A stretch of DNA of 64,000 nucleotides from Acidobacteria bacterium Ga0074141. Its GTDB lineage: Bacteria > Acidobacteriota > Blastocatellia > Pyrinomonadales > Pyrinomonadaceae. Under the pieces are notes generated by a model. The model was not told where the DNA came from and searched no databases. It saw only the letters and a program-made list of their open reading frames with translations. The stretch is from NCBI GenBank assembly GCA_001464665.1, contig LNDP01000023.1, positions 1-64,000 of the forward strand, written 5' to 3'. This document shows, in pieces, positions 53,825 through 63,174 of the stretch (within the stretch, counting starts at the first letter, position 1; the number at the start of each line of letters is the position of its first letter). The position numbers and the translations under genes are program-made.

Positions 53825-54427
53825 CTATTTCGAGTCTCGCTTTCCCTGCCGCTGCTTATTGAGCCTCGCCATGTGGCCTTGCTGCCGTTTTAGCCCGCCG
53901 CGGGCGATCCGGGTTTCCTCGACCTGAGCTTTCGGGTCCTCCAAACGAGCCTTCGCCTGCGCTCCTTTTGAGGCATCGACCTCAGGATGCGCGGCCGCTT
54001 TTGAAGCAAAGGTCGCCTTGTCGGATCGGCCGGCCGGTATCTTTCCGGCACCGGTTCCGCGGCCCTTGGCTGCCGAAGCGAGCGGCTTCTTTGCCGCGGC
54101 TTTCGCCTTTTCCTTCACCTTTGCCTCGGCGGCCTCGACCTTGGCGAGTCGGGCGACAAATACTTCGTGGACCTCGGCGAAAAGCTCGGCTTTTTCCTTG
54201 CTACGGTCCGCCGGTGCGACGCCGCGAGCCTTCGCGGTCGCCTGCTTTGACCGCACCTGATCTCGCTTTACGTCCGTCAGCTTGTCGCGGAGCGTCCGGC
54301 TTCGCTTGACCAGGTTCTTCAGTTCCTTCACCGTGAGCTTGTTCAAACGCGGGGCACGCGCCATGTCGTAAAGCTCGAGTTCCTTTGCGTTCGTCAGGGC
54401 TTTCGCCTCGTTCCTGTTGAGTTTCAT
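53825..54427 (-). CDS. Very basic Lys/Ala/Arg-rich protein, possibly nucleic-acid-binding
   Basis: 200 residues with high Lys, Arg and Ala content. The N-terminal part (LTVKELKNLVKRSRTLRDKLTDVKRDQVRSKQ) matches a short conserved pattern I recall from small basic proteins in many soil and plant-associated bacteria (K-R-x-R-T-L-R-D-K). The centre is a long acidic-basic helix (FAEVHEVFVARLAKVEAAEAKVKEKAKAAAKK), the C-terminus is low complexity and ends RLNKQRQGKRDSK. No enzyme motif. Histone-H1-like or RNA-binding roles are suggestions from composition only. Confidence 0.75.
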   Translation of the reverse strand: MKLNRNEAKALTNAKELELYDMARAPRLNKLTVKELKNLVKRSRTLRDKLTDVKRDQVRSKQATAKARGVAPADRSKEKAELFAEVHEVFVARLAKVEAAEAKVKEKAKAAAKKPLASAAKGRGTGAGKIPAGRSDKATFASKAAAHPEVDASKGAQAKARLEDPKAQVEETRIARGGLKRQQGHMARLNKQRQGKRDSK

Positions 54428-54499
54428 ATTTACAGGATACCCTAGGCGTCAAGGCTTGTGCGAGGACGAAAGTGCGGCCAACGGCGTTAAACGTGTGCC

Positions 54500-54991
54500 C
54501 TATCGCCAGTCGGGCGGTTCGCGGTATTGGAATTGTGCGTCGCGGTCGGCGGCCGTTTGATCGTCGCGGCCGTAGGTGGAACCGAAACCGGCGTCGTCGC
54601 GGAGCATGTGCGGTGGCCGCTGCGGCTCATAAACCTGCTTCCAGTCCTCGCCGAGAAAGAAGACGAAGGCATAGACACCCGCCGCCGTTCCGAAAGGCAT
54701 GCTCATCACTGCCAAAGCCCCGGCGACGATCGCCGCAATGCGAGCCCACGGCTTTCGATTCTTCATCGCGTAGTAGGCAACAAACGAGGGTACGACGAAG
54801 AGAGCGTTGATCAGGACGGCGAAAACACCGACGATGGCAAACAAAAGCCCGGGGAAATTCGGGTCGCTTGCACCGATCGAGCCGAATACGACCAAAAATA
54901 TCACCGCGATGAAAAGGAGCATCACCGCTTGAAATATCCCATAGCCGAGAAATGCCCAGGATACGTATTTGTTGTGCTCTTCGCCGGTCAT
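54500..54991 (-). CDS. Small multi-pass membrane protein
   Basis: 163 residues, four transmembrane helices (FLGYGIFQAVMLLFIAVIFLVVFGSI, LLFAIVGVFAVLINALFVVPSFVAYYAM, IAAIVAGALAVMSMPFGTAAGVYAFVFFLG) and a soluble tail rich in Asp, Gln and Arg (QTAADRDAQFQYREPPDWR). No known family. Upstream on the same strand is the radical SAM gene with a terminator between them. Confidence 0.7.
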   Translation of the reverse strand: MTGEEHNKYVSWAFLGYGIFQAVMLLFIAVIFLVVFGSIGASDPNFPGLLFAIVGVFAVLINALFVVPSFVAYYAMKNRKPWARIAAIVAGALAVMSMPFGTAAGVYAFVFFLGEDWKQVYEPQRPPHMLRDDAGFGSTYGRDDQTAADRDAQFQYREPPDWR

Positions 54992-54992
54992 A

Positions 54993-55021
54993 GAAATAAA
55001 TACGCCGGGATGTGCCCGGCG
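54993..55021 (-). terminator. Rho-independent terminator
   Basis: On the minus strand CGCCGGG pairs with CCCGGCG around CACAT, then TATTTATTT, directly after the radical SAM gene stop. Confidence 0.82.
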
Positions 55022-55027
55022 GTTCCT

Positions 55028-56053
55028 TTATTTGGCATTGAGGACCTGTGCGACGGTCTCTTTCTTTAGGCCATTGCCCTTACGGTTGTTGTAGTCGTTC
55101 ACTGAGATCTGCTTGTCCCGCCAAGCATCGAGGTGGCCGACCTGGTGTACACATTGGATGGTGCAGGTCGGGGCGCACCATTTTTCCGTGATGTACTCGC
55201 GTTCCATGTCCTCGTGTGTATATTCGAGCAGCGGAATGCCCGGCGTGCCTCGCTGCTGAGAGCACCAACTGACAATGCCGCCCTCATCCACATAAAGATA
55301 TCTCGCACCGGCACGGCACCGCCATTCGTACTCTTTGCCCTCGACAAGCGCGTCCTGGAACCAGTTCCAGCGGGCGTAGGACCGAGTTCCCTTTGATTTG
55401 ATCTCTTTGTAAACTTCCTTCTCGCGGTCGGTCAGGCCCTTGTTGAGCCCCATTTCGTCGTGGATGACGCCGACGGTCGATGAGAACCCGAGCTCGCGGG
55501 CACGGCTAGCGATTATCAGAGCCTCCTCCGGATTTGCCACACCTCCGCCGACGACCGAATTGATGTTTACCTTGAACTTCGCGTGGTCGCGGAGATTGAC
55601 GAGCTTTGCATCGAGTACCTTGAGGCTCTTCTTCGAAACGTCGTCCGGCGTCACATTGTCGATCGATATCTGGAGATAATCGAGCCCTGCTTCGTTGAGC
55701 TTTTTGATCTTATCGACCTGAAAATAGTAGCCGTTCGAGATAAGGCCGGCAATCATTCCGTGGTGGCGGATGCGGGCGATGATCTCAAAAATCTCCGGGT
55801 GCATCATCGGCTCGCCGCCCGAAATGGTGATAACAGACGAACCAAACTCGGCAAGTTTGTCGATCCGCTCGAGCATTACATCGATCGGTACCGGGTCGCT
55901 CGTCTTGTCATATTCATTGCAATAGGTACACGCAAGGTTGCACCGCCGCATCGGGACGATGTGGACAAGCACGGGATGTTTGGTCGAGGCGAATGCCCGC
56001 ACCGTATGGCGGACGCCGCGTGTGAACCTGCTAAATGAACTTGCCTTTGGCAT
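55028..56053 (-). CDS. Radical SAM protein with SPASM-like C-terminus
   Basis: 341 residues. The radical SAM cluster motif is CNLACTYC (about residues 38-45) after HIVPMRR. The SAM-binding GGEP appears in [23 protein letters not shown]-terminal Cys-containing region ([45 protein letters not shown]) could bind auxiliary Fe-S clusters as in SPASM/Twitch enzymes. General resemblance to HpnH/MoaA-like and peptide-modifying enzymes; no substrate peptide or partner gene is nearby, so the reaction is not assigned. Confidence 0.9.
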   Translation of the reverse strand: MPKASSFSRFTRGVRHTVRAFASTKHPVLVHIVPMRRCNLACTYCNEYDKTSDPVPIDVMLERIDKLAEFGSSVITISGGEPMMHPEIFEIIARIRHHGMIAGLISNGYYFQVDKIKKLNEAGLDYLQISIDNVTPDDVSKKSLKVLDAKLVNLRDHAKFKVNINSVVGGGVANPEEALIIASRARELGFSSTVGVIHDEMGLNKGLTDREKEVYKEIKSKGTRSYARWNWFQDALVEGKEYEWRCRAGARYLYVDEGGIVSWCSQQRGTPGIPLLEYTHEDMEREYITEKWCAPTCTIQCVHQVGHLDAWRDKQISVNDYNNRKGNGLKKETVAQVLNAK

Positions 56054-56138
56054 AAATCGCTGTTGCGAAGGCCTACCCTTCGCTTATCTGCCGAAACCGA
56101 AATTATAAGTTGCGGTGAACGCTAATTCAAACCGCACG

Positions 56139-56168
56139 AAAAAGCCCCGGACAACTTTCGCCCGGGGC
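56139..56168 (-). terminator. Rho-independent terminator
   Basis: On the minus strand GCCCCGG pairs with CCGGGGC around an 11-base loop, followed by TTTTTC, after the LolA-like stop at 56190. Confidence 0.82.
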
Positions 56169-56189
56169 CTATCAAAAATGATCGCCAAA

Positions 56190-56882
56190 CTAGGCATCAA
56201 CCTTCTTCGTTCCCGGTGGAAGCTTTACCTGAAAGATAGACCGGTCGAGCGTGATGTTCTTCTCAAGATTCTTGAGCAGGATCGTGGTCGAATCTCCATT
56301 ATTTTCAACCACCTTGCTTTGCCGGGGCATTCCGTCCGAATCGACCCAGACCTCGGCGTATTGATACGAAGCCTTGATCTTCGGGGTCAGCTTCAGGTGA
56401 ATTGTACTGACGCCGCCGCTGATAGTGGCGTTCGCGCTTAGCTGAACTACATCATAGTTCTTCCGAAGCTCGGCACGCGACATATTCATGAATACAAGAG
56501 CTCCGCTTGCCGTGCCTTTGCCCTTGGCCTGCTTTGTGCTGCCGGTGATGTACTGCTGGAGACGCGGGCGGTAAATGATGTATGTTCCCTTCACAACGGC
56601 AAATGTCTCATCCGGGCTCCGCCAATCGATGCGGACAAGCGGATCGCCGTTTCGCTGCGGAACGTAGGAAACCTTGCCCTCGGTCGTGTCCTTAACGCGA
56701 AGCTGCGTGTTTTCCTTGACCATCGTCACATCGGCCCTGAGCGAAGTCAGTGCCTTGTTGTGATTGTCCATCCGGGTCAGGATCGCGTTGGTCAGCTGGC
56801 CCGAGGCCTCGCTCGCCGCCGCTCCGCCGATAAAGACAAAAAGCAAAGCGGCAAAACCTAGATATCGTTTGAAATTGCTCAT
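56190..56882 (-). CDS. LolA-like outer-membrane lipoprotein carrier protein
   Basis: 230 residues. Signal peptide (YLGFAALLFVFIGGAAASEAS), then the LolA/LppX half-barrel pattern: AILTRMDNHNKALTSLRADVTMVKENTQL, GDPLVRIDWRSPDETFAVVKGTYIIYRPRLQQYITGS, LKLTPKI..YAEVWVDSDGMPRQSKVVENNGDSTTILLKNLEKN. Periplasmic shuttle for lipoproteins to the outer membrane. Last gene of the unit lipoprotein, ABC ATPase, small membrane protein, LolA. Confidence 0.88.
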   Translation of the reverse strand: MSNFKRYLGFAALLFVFIGGAAASEASGQLTNAILTRMDNHNKALTSLRADVTMVKENTQLRVKDTTEGKVSYVPQRNGDPLVRIDWRSPDETFAVVKGTYIIYRPRLQQYITGSTKQAKGKGTASGALVFMNMSRAELRKNYDVVQLSANATISGGVSTIHLKLTPKIKASYQYAEVWVDSDGMPRQSKVVENNGDSTTILLKNLEKNITLDRSIFQVKLPPGTKKVDA

Positions 56883-56920
56883 ATAAATCTCCGAATTTGC
56901 CGGAACGGCTTTCGGCCGCT

Positions 56921-57223
56921 CTAGCGGATCTCTATCTCATAAACCGTTTCGCCGAGGGCATTCTTTTTCTCGCGGGTCTCAACGATGACGGCCGCGGGAT
57001 TCCCACTGATCTCCCGAACCCGGAGTTCGAGCGTTGCCCGGTCCGGGGAATAGTCCTCGGCTTTGACGATCAGCCGCGAGGTTTGGGTTGCAAGCCTTTC
57101 CCGTTTATCAAACCAAGACCTCGGCGTCAAAAAGATAAAACCGACGATCATCAAGCAAAATACGACATAGATCGAGGTCTCGCGACCGTAATCCCATAGC
57201 AATGCTCGCTTAAAAACGCCCAT
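56921..57223 (-). CDS. Small membrane protein in the Lol-like operon
   Basis: 100 residues. One transmembrane helix (SIYVVFCLMIVGFIFLTPRSWF) near the N-terminus, then a periplasmic domain of about 55 residues (LIVKAEDYSPDRATLELRVREISGNPAAVIVETREKK). The start lies three bases after the ATPase stop. No family recognised; position suggests a partner of the transport complex. Confidence 0.72.
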   Translation of the reverse strand: MGVFKRALLWDYGRETSIYVVFCLMIVGFIFLTPRSWFDKRERLATQTSRLIVKAEDYSPDRATLELRVREISGNPAAVIVETREKKNALGETVYEIEIR

Positions 57224-57226
57224 TTT

Positions 57227-57919
57227 CTATACGGCCCGCTCCAATTCGACTATCCGCCCGTCGCGCATATTTATCGTCCGCGAACATACGGCCGCCGCCT
57301 CGGGGTTATGTGTGATCATAATGATCGTTTGATTGAATTCCTCATTCAGCCGGCGAAACATATCGAGCACGATCTTCGAATTCTCCGTATCAAGGTTGCC
57401 GGTCGGCTCATCTGCAAGGATGATCGCCGGTTCATTGATAACGGCACGAGCGAGTGCGACCCGCTGCTGCTCGCCGCCGGAAAGCTCAAGCGGCTTGTGG
57501 TGCATTTTATCTTCCAGCTTCAATAGCCGCAATACCTCACGACGCTTCGAATCGTCGTGGCTATGGTCGCCGGTGTGGATCCGCTCGGCGAGTTTCAGGT
57601 TTCCCTCGGCCGAAAGTGTCGGAAAAAGATTGAAACGCTGAAAAACAAAACCGATCTTCCGCCGTCGAATATCGGTCCGCTTGGCGTCAGAAACGTCCGA
57701 GATATCCTCGCCATCGATGATGATCCTGCCCGAGGTCGGGCTAAGCAGTCCGCCAAGCAGGTGAAGCAGCGTCGATTTTCCGCATCCCGAAGGGCCCATG
57801 ATCGCGACGAACTCGCCCTCTTCGATATCAAGAGAAACGCCCCGCAAAGCAGGAACGTCGATCTTATTTCCCATCCGGTAGGACTTTTTCAGGTCCTCTG
57901 TCTTGAGAATCGTTTTCAT
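57227..57919 (-). CDS. ABC transporter ATPase, LolD/MacB type
   Basis: 230 residues. Walker [19 protein letters not shown]-loop [18 protein letters not shown], signature [32 protein letters not shown] (the TGNLD hallmark of the MacB/LolD/FtsE group), switch [12 protein letters not shown]. It powers periplasm-facing permeases of the LolCE/MacB kind. Its ATG overlaps the stop of the upstream lipoprotein gene (TAATG). No permease gene is adjacent, so it may serve a distant permease such as the orphan pair at 7459-9973. Confidence 0.94.
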   Translation of the reverse strand: MKTILKTEDLKKSYRMGNKIDVPALRGVSLDIEEGEFVAIMGPSGCGKSTLLHLLGGLLSPTSGRIIIDGEDISDVSDAKRTDIRRRKIGFVFQRFNLFPTLSAEGNLKLAERIHTGDHSHDDSKRREVLRLLKLEDKMHHKPLELSGGEQQRVALARAVINEPAIILADEPTGNLDTENSKIVLDMFRRLNEEFNQTIIMITHNPEAAAVCSRTINMRDGRIVELERAV

Positions 57920-58995
57920 TACGGGGACTTTTGCAGTCGGCTCGCCTCCGGTACAGGCCGCGGCGTCGTTGCCCCGGTATTGTTTTCACGAAGCATTTTG
58001 TCGAGATCGACCTCTTCGAGGTTCCACGAATTCTGCAGAACGAATGCCTCCTGCGGAAACTGATGCCCGATCATCACTTTTTCCGGCACCTGATAGGTGA
58101 GCCGCATCGAATACTTCTCCTTCGGCCGAGTTACAACTATCTCAAGCGGAAGGTTCTTGTATTCACCGGTCTCGGTCAGGCTGCCCTCGCGGCCATAAAC
58201 GATATCCGACGCGATCTCGCCGCGGGCGTCGAAGATCTGTTGCCGGGCGAGCCGAATGCCGCCGACGCGGTCGAACCAAAATCGCCGGACGATCTGCAGG
58301 CCGCCATCGGGGTTTCGGCCAAATTCATCAAGCAGATAATATCCGCGATTGACCACCCGGAGCGGCGACTTTTTCTTCTGCTTCCCATCTTCTTCGATCA
58401 GGAAGGTCGAGCTCATCGAATAAGTGTATTCGCCGCCGGTCGGCCGAACGAGCATCGCATCGGTAAAATGCTGCGGGCGGAGATTGGCAAAGGCGTTGAC
58501 GTTTTGGCGGATCGTGCCGTCGCCGTTGGCGAGGTCGATCTCACGCTGTAGCTTTGCGTAATCGGCATTGTTCGTGCCCATTACGAATTTCTTGTACTTG
58601 CCGCTTCCGCCATCCTGAAGCACCGCGACCCGGAACTTCTCGCCATCGGAGGTCATCTGGGCGACATCGGTTTTGAGGACAGGAACCTGAACCTTCAGGT
58701 AAATACTCGCCGGCCGCTGAACGACAACCTCACCATCGGCCGAGCGATAGACCTCTTTGCTGCCGAACTGGGCGAAGGAGTTATCCTCAAACTTGAGGTC
58801 CATTTTTGCCCGAAGCGATTCGACCCGCGCAAAGCGGTCAACCTCGTTCCGTAGAAATGTAAGCGAGGCCTCCTCGGTCTTGAGAAGTGTCGGTGTGCCG
58901 CGTTCATTCTTGACCGAGATGCAGCCCGAAAAAAGGGCTGCAATGGCCACGACGAGAATGGTACGTATAAAGCTTGTATTAAAAGGGCGAAGCAT
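57919..58995 (-). CDS. Lipoprotein of the Lol-like operon (LolA/LolB-fold candidate)
   Basis: 358 residues from [25 protein letters not shown], a lipobox LFSGC; the frame 13 codons further up is unlikely. The domain ([85 protein letters not shown]) has the repeated hairpin pattern of outer-membrane lipoprotein-sorting folds. A later region ([35 protein letters not shown]) resembles DUF4292-like proteins. Likely an outer-membrane lipoprotein acting with the LolA-like protein two genes downstream; inferred from context. Confidence 0.75.
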   Translation of the reverse strand: MLRPFNTSFIRTILVVAIAALFSGCISVKNERGTPTLLKTEEASLTFLRNEVDRFARVESLRAKMDLKFEDNSFAQFGSKEVYRSADGEVVVQRPASIYLKVQVPVLKTDVAQMTSDGEKFRVAVLQDGGSGKYKKFVMGTNNADYAKLQREIDLANGDGTIRQNVNAFANLRPQHFTDAMLVRPTGGEYTYSMSSTFLIEEDGKQKKKSPLRVVNRGYYLLDEFGRNPDGGLQIVRRFWFDRVGGIRLARQQIFDARGEIASDIVYGREGSLTETGEYKNLPLEIVVTRPKEKYSMRLTYQVPEKVMIGHQFPQEAFVLQNSWNLEEVDLDKMLRENNTGATTPRPVPEASRLQKSP

Positions 58996-59117
58996 CTCCA
59001 ATCTCTGATGTCCGGCGACGCGGCTCTGTTGCACCGAAATAAGCCCAAATGTCTCGTTTCAGGACATCAAACCGATGATAATACCACGTACATCGTGCAA
59101 CTTCTAGCGACAACACA

Positions 59118-59156
59118 AAGACGCGCCGGCCCAGCAAAAAGGGCCGACGCGTCCGG
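59118..59156 (-). terminator. Terminator of the cytochrome oxidase operon
   Basis: A 13-bp stem (59120-59132 with 59141-59153, one G-T pair) around eight bases; on the minus strand a T-rich TCTTTGTGTTG follows. Confidence 0.75.
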
Positions 59157-59174
59157 AAAACCAATGAACTCTCC

Positions 59175-59498
59175 CTAGGAGGAAAAGACGCCCGAAACCC
59201 GGGTGAAATAATCCTGCATCGTAAAGGCGAACATGATCAGCAACCAGAAAAAACTGGCGACCGCCGAGAGCCAAACAAGCTCCTTGCTCCAGCGGACGTG
59301 CATGAAGTAAAGCATAACGACCGTCATTTTGGTGAAGGCGATCGCTAAGGCAAGAAGAGTGTTCGCCCCAGGAAATACCGAATCAAGATCCCAGAATGCT
59401 ACTACGTAGGTTATCCACGTGCCGACGATAAGAATTGCGAAAACGGCCAAATAGCCTGGAATTCCGATGTGCTCGTGATCTGAATGAGTTTCTGCCAT
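59175..59498 (-). CDS. ctaF: Cytochrome c oxidase subunit IV
   Basis: 107 residues, three transmembrane helices (YLAVFAILIVGTWITYVVAF, LLALAIAFTKMTVVMLYFMHVRWS, WLSAVASFFWLLIMFAFTM). The segment KMTVVMLYFMHVRWS is the hallmark of small prokaryotic subunit IV (COX4_pro) proteins. Last gene of the caa3 operon. Confidence 0.92.
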   Translation of the reverse strand: MAETHSDHEHIGIPGYLAVFAILIVGTWITYVVAFWDLDSVFPGANTLLALAIAFTKMTVVMLYFMHVRWSKELVWLSAVASFFWLLIMFAFTMQDYFTRVSGVFSS

Positions 59499-59507
59499 CG
59501 GTGCCTC

Positions 59508-60410
59508 CTAATGTATAAAGTGCCGCCCCAGCAAATAGAGAAGCGGGAATAGAAATATCCAAACGATATCGACAAAGTGCCAGTAAAGCCCTGACATCTC
59601 GACGGGCGAATAATAAAGAGCGGTAAAGGTCCCGATCCAAGCCTTCCAAAGCAGCCAGGCCATGAGGAGCAAGCCAACGACCATGTGCAGAGCGTGGAGT
59701 CCGGTCATCACAAAATAGATGAAATAGAACATCCGGACCTTTTCTTGGAACTTGAACGGGTCGATCTGGCCGTTGGAGTAATAGTGGATCTTTTCGTCCG
59801 CGGTCAGGTAGCCGGCCGTTTCGGCTTGCTTAACAAGCTCGTGGCCGTAGTTCCATTGAAAGTCGCCTCGAGGATTGACGTACGTCTTTTTCTCGCCGTC
59901 CTTCGCAGCCGCGGCCTCGGTTTTGACCTCCCACGGGAACGCAAATGCCTGAGCCTTCTCTGCGACCTCAGCACCGGTGGACTTTTTGTTCCAGCCGGCG
60001 ACCGGAATCAGGCCGTTGTTGTACTTATCTGTATACTCAATTGCCTTGACGCCCAAAAAGACCGTACCGAAAAACATCGTAAGCACGATCATTATCACCT
60101 GCATATTACGAATTCCCTTTTGGGCGTAATATACGGCGAGGGCCATCGTCAGCGAGCTGACGATGAGCACGACGGTATTAAGGCCGCCCCAAAAGGCATC
60201 AAGGTGATTGGAGCCCTCGGCAAAGGCCATCGGGTATCGCCACCGAAAAACCATATAAGCGGTGAACAGGCCGCCGAAGAACATGATCTCCTGGACGAGG
60301 AACATCCACATCCCGATCGAGACGGATTCCTCCTGCTGCTTCATGTTCTCGAACTGGTGCTGCAATCCCGGTTCGTGATGATGATCGTGTGCGTCTGCGT
60401 GTGTTGACAT
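59508..60410 (-). CDS. ctaE: Cytochrome c oxidase subunit III
   Basis: 300 residues, seven helices expected. Conserved [49 protein letters not shown], the [10 protein letters not shown] region and [24 protein letters not shown] long hydrophilic insertion of roughly 85 residues (about 120-205, from [13 protein letters not shown] to [10 protein letters not shown]) splits the usual helix III-IV loop, so the protein is longer than the common form of about 200-260 residues. The N-terminal His-rich stretch [12 protein letters not shown] is also notable. Confidence 0.93.
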   Translation of the reverse strand: MSTHADAHDHHHEPGLQHQFENMKQQEESVSIGMWMFLVQEIMFFGGLFTAYMVFRWRYPMAFAEGSNHLDAFWGGLNTVVLIVSSLTMALAVYYAQKGIRNMQVIMIVLTMFFGTVFLGVKAIEYTDKYNNGLIPVAGWNKKSTGAEVAEKAQAFAFPWEVKTEAAAAKDGEKKTYVNPRGDFQWNYGHELVKQAETAGYLTADEKIHYYSNGQIDPFKFQEKVRMFYFIYFVMTGLHALHMVVGLLLMAWLLWKAWIGTFTALYYSPVEMSGLYWHFVDIVWIFLFPLLYLLGRHFIH

Positions 60411-60435
60411 AAGCCAAATCTAGTATCGAGCAGTA

Positions 60436-62112
60436 TTAAACGACCGAAGGCCGGCCAGCGGCGCGTCGGGCCTCTTCAAGATCAAGGCCGCTTTCCTCGC
60501 CAAATTCGTAAGCTTCCCAGGTAACAACGGGCTGCTCGTCAAAGTTCAGAGTCGGCGGAGGCGACTGTGTCCGCCACTCAAGACCCGGAAGCATCCACGG
60601 GTTGTCACCCGCCGGCTTACCGGCAAAGATCGAATGGGTCAGGTAAACGACCGGCATCAGCAGGCCGACACCGAGCACCGAAGCTCCGGCCGTAGAGAAA
60701 ATATTGAGCACCTGAAACTCGGCCGGATAGGACGCGTAACGCCGCGGCATACCCTGATAACCGAGGATGAACTGCGGGAAGAAGGTCAGGTTGAACCCGA
60801 CGAAGACAAGCATAGCCGAGACCTTGCCCCAAAACTCCGAGTACATCTTGCCCGTCATCTTGGGCCACCAGAAATGGATGCCTGCGAGATATGCGATCAC
60901 CTGCCCGCCAACCATCACGTAGTGGAAGTGGGCAACGACGAAATAGGTATCGGTAAGGTGGACCGTAAGGCCGACCGAACCGAGAAAGAGTCCCGTAAGC
61001 CCGCCGACGAGGAAGAGCCCGAGGAAGCCGATGGCGTAAAGCATTGGCGTATCATACGAGATCGAACCCTTGTACATCGTCGCGGTCCAGTTGAAGACCT
61101 TGATCGCCGAAGGCACGGCCACGACCATCGTCAGGAACGAGAACACGAGCCCGGCATAGATCGACTGTCCGCTAACGAACATGTGGTGGCCCCAGACAAG
61201 GAAGCCGAAGACAGCGATGGCGATAGACGAAAAGGCGATGAACTCGTAGCCGAAGATCTTTTTCCGCGAGAAACTGGAGATCACCTCAGAGATGACGCCC
61301 ATTCCCGGCAAGATCATGATATAGACCGCTGGGTGCGAATAGAACCAAAATAGGTGCTGGAACAAGATCGGGTCGCCGCCTATTGCGGGGTCGAAAATAC
61401 CGACCTTGACGACACGTTCGATCGCGAGCAAAAGAATGGTGATCGCAACGACCGGCGTTCCGAGGATCATCACGAGGCTCGTCGCGTAATGTGCCCAGAC
61501 GAAGAGCGGCAAACGGAACCAGGTCATGCCCGGGGCACGCATCGTGTGGATCGTAACGATGAAGTTGAGTCCAGTAAGGATCGACGAAAACCCGTTGATA
61601 AAAATTCCGAGCCCGACCGCCATCACGTACGAATTCGAAAAGGTCGTGCTGTAAGGCGTGTAGAACGTCCAACCGGTATCAACGCCGCCCTGCATCAATG
61701 CATATAGCGTCAAAATGCCGCCGATCCAGTAAAGATAAAGGCTGAGAAGATTGATCCGCGGCAGGGCAAGGTCCTTGGCCCCGATCATTAGCGGCAGCAG
61801 GAAGTTTCCAAGCGTTGCCGGGATGGACGGGATCAGGAAGAAGAAGATCATCAAGATCCCGTGCTGGGTAAAGGCCTTGTTATAGGTGGCCGTTTGCAAA
61901 AGGTCGGAACCCGGCGTCAGGAGTTCAAGCCGGATGGCCGCCGCATACAGGCCGCCCATGAAAAAGAAGACCGAGATCGAGATCAGATACATCAAAGCGA
62001 TCCGCTTATGGTCCTTGGTCAGGAGCCATGACTTAAGCGAATAGCCATTCGTGAGGTAGCTGTCCTTCGGTTCGCGCATCAGCGAAGGATTAAAACCGTC
62101 TGCGTTCTGCAT
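60436..62112 (-). CDS. ctaD: Cytochrome c oxidase subunit I, type A2
   Basis: 558 residues with twelve helices. Heme and CuB ligands: [12 protein letters not shown] (low-spin His), [20 protein letters not shown] (CuB His with Tyr crosslink), WGHHMFVSG (two CuB His), HFHYVMVGG (heme ligands). At about residue 258 the motif is YSHPAVY, not GHPEVY: the D-channel glutamate is replaced by the Tyr-Ser pair that defines type A2 heme-copper oxidases. Inner-membrane terminal oxidase reducing oxygen with proton pumping. Confidence 0.96.
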   Translation of the reverse strand: MQNADGFNPSLMREPKDSYLTNGYSLKSWLLTKDHKRIALMYLISISVFFFMGGLYAAAIRLELLTPGSDLLQTATYNKAFTQHGILMIFFFLIPSIPATLGNFLLPLMIGAKDLALPRINLLSLYLYWIGGILTLYALMQGGVDTGWTFYTPYSTTFSNSYVMAVGLGIFINGFSSILTGLNFIVTIHTMRAPGMTWFRLPLFVWAHYATSLVMILGTPVVAITILLLAIERVVKVGIFDPAIGGDPILFQHLFWFYSHPAVYIMILPGMGVISEVISSFSRKKIFGYEFIAFSSIAIAVFGFLVWGHHMFVSGQSIYAGLVFSFLTMVVAVPSAIKVFNWTATMYKGSISYDTPMLYAIGFLGLFLVGGLTGLFLGSVGLTVHLTDTYFVVAHFHYVMVGGQVIAYLAGIHFWWPKMTGKMYSEFWGKVSAMLVFVGFNLTFFPQFILGYQGMPRRYASYPAEFQVLNIFSTAGASVLGVGLLMPVVYLTHSIFAGKPAGDNPWMLPGLEWRTQSPPPTLNFDEQPVVTWEAYEFGEESGLDLEEARRAAGRPSVV

Positions 62113-62114
62113 AT

Positions 62115-63146
62115 TTATCTACCACCTTGATTACTGTTTGAGCCCATGTTGTTAGCCGGGGCCGGTGCAGGGGCGGCCGGGGCACTCGGCGCAGTTGCCG
62201 AGGCATCGACGCCGCTCAGCGACTTGATGTAAGCCACGAGCGATATTAGCTGCTCCTCGGTCACCTGGCCCTTGAAGGTCGGCATTATCGGCTGATAGCC
62301 CTCAACGACCTGCGAGCTCGGGTTCAATATCGAGTTCCTGAGGTACTCGTCGTCAACGATCGTGGAGCTGCCGCCGACGAACTTGACCTCTTTACCGTAA
62401 ATATTTTCAAGCACCGCACCACGCTGTCCGCTTCCGCCTGCGTGGCACGAGGCACATCCAAGTTTGTTCTCAAAAAGATCGCGGCCTTGTTCGACCGGTG
62501 TAAGATTCGAGGCATTGCCCTGGAGCCAGCTCTCGAAATCGTTCTGCTCCATTACGACGACGGAGCCGATCATTCCAGAGTGATTCAGGCCGCAGTATTC
62601 AGCACAAAAGAGGTGATACGTGCCGGGCTTTGTGGCTTCGAACCAAAGATAGGTATAGCGGCCCGGGACGACGTCCGCCTTTGTGCGGAATGCCGGGATC
62701 GAGAAATCATGGAGTACGTCCTCGGTCGTCATCGTCAGCTTGACCTTGGTATTGACCGGAACGTGGAGCTCATTTATCTCACGCTGCCCGGTTTCGTGCT
62801 GGATCTTCCACATCCACTGTTTGCCGACAACGTAAACCTGCATCGCGTCTTCCGGCATACGGTACTGTGTGTAATAAACAACGGCACCGCCGAGGAAGAT
62901 TGTCATCGAGATGACGAAAGGGATGATGGACCAGACCGTCTCGAGCACGATAGAGCCATGGATCTCATCGGGTGTCGCAAATTTCTCGCGTTCGCGGTAT
63001 CTGACGACGAACCAAAAGATGGCCGCAACGACCGGGATCATAAATGCGACACTTATCCCGATCAGATAAAAATAGAGAGCATCGACCTGCCACGAAAATG
63101 ACGAGGCACTCTCAGGAAATAATGGTATCCACGAATCCGTCTGCAT
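62115..63146 (-). CDS. ctaC: Cytochrome c oxidase subunit II with fused cytochrome c (caa3 type)
   Basis: 343 residues. Two N-terminal helices ([44 protein letters not shown]), CuA cupredoxin domain with [36 protein letters not shown] (the Cys pair, His and Met ligands near 180-195), then a C-terminal cytochrome c with CASCHAGG (heme attachment, about 231-235) and axial Met in MPTFKGQV. A Pro/Ala tail follows. The fusion makes this a caa3 enzyme. Three bases before the subunit I gene. Confidence 0.96.
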   Translation of the reverse strand: MQTDSWIPLFPESASSFSWQVDALYFYLIGISVAFMIPVVAAIFWFVVRYREREKFATPDEIHGSIVLETVWSIIPFVISMTIFLGGAVVYYTQYRMPEDAMQVYVVGKQWMWKIQHETGQREINELHVPVNTKVKLTMTTEDVLHDFSIPAFRTKADVVPGRYTYLWFEATKPGTYHLFCAEYCGLNHSGMIGSVVVMEQNDFESWLQGNASNLTPVEQGRDLFENKLGCASCHAGGSGQRGAVLENIYGKEVKFVGGSSTIVDDEYLRNSILNPSSQVVEGYQPIMPTFKGQVTEEQLISLVAYIKSLSGVDASATAPSAPAAPAPAPANNMGSNSNQGGR

Positions 63147-63174
63147 ATAAAAACCGTTGTCCTTATGCGACGGG

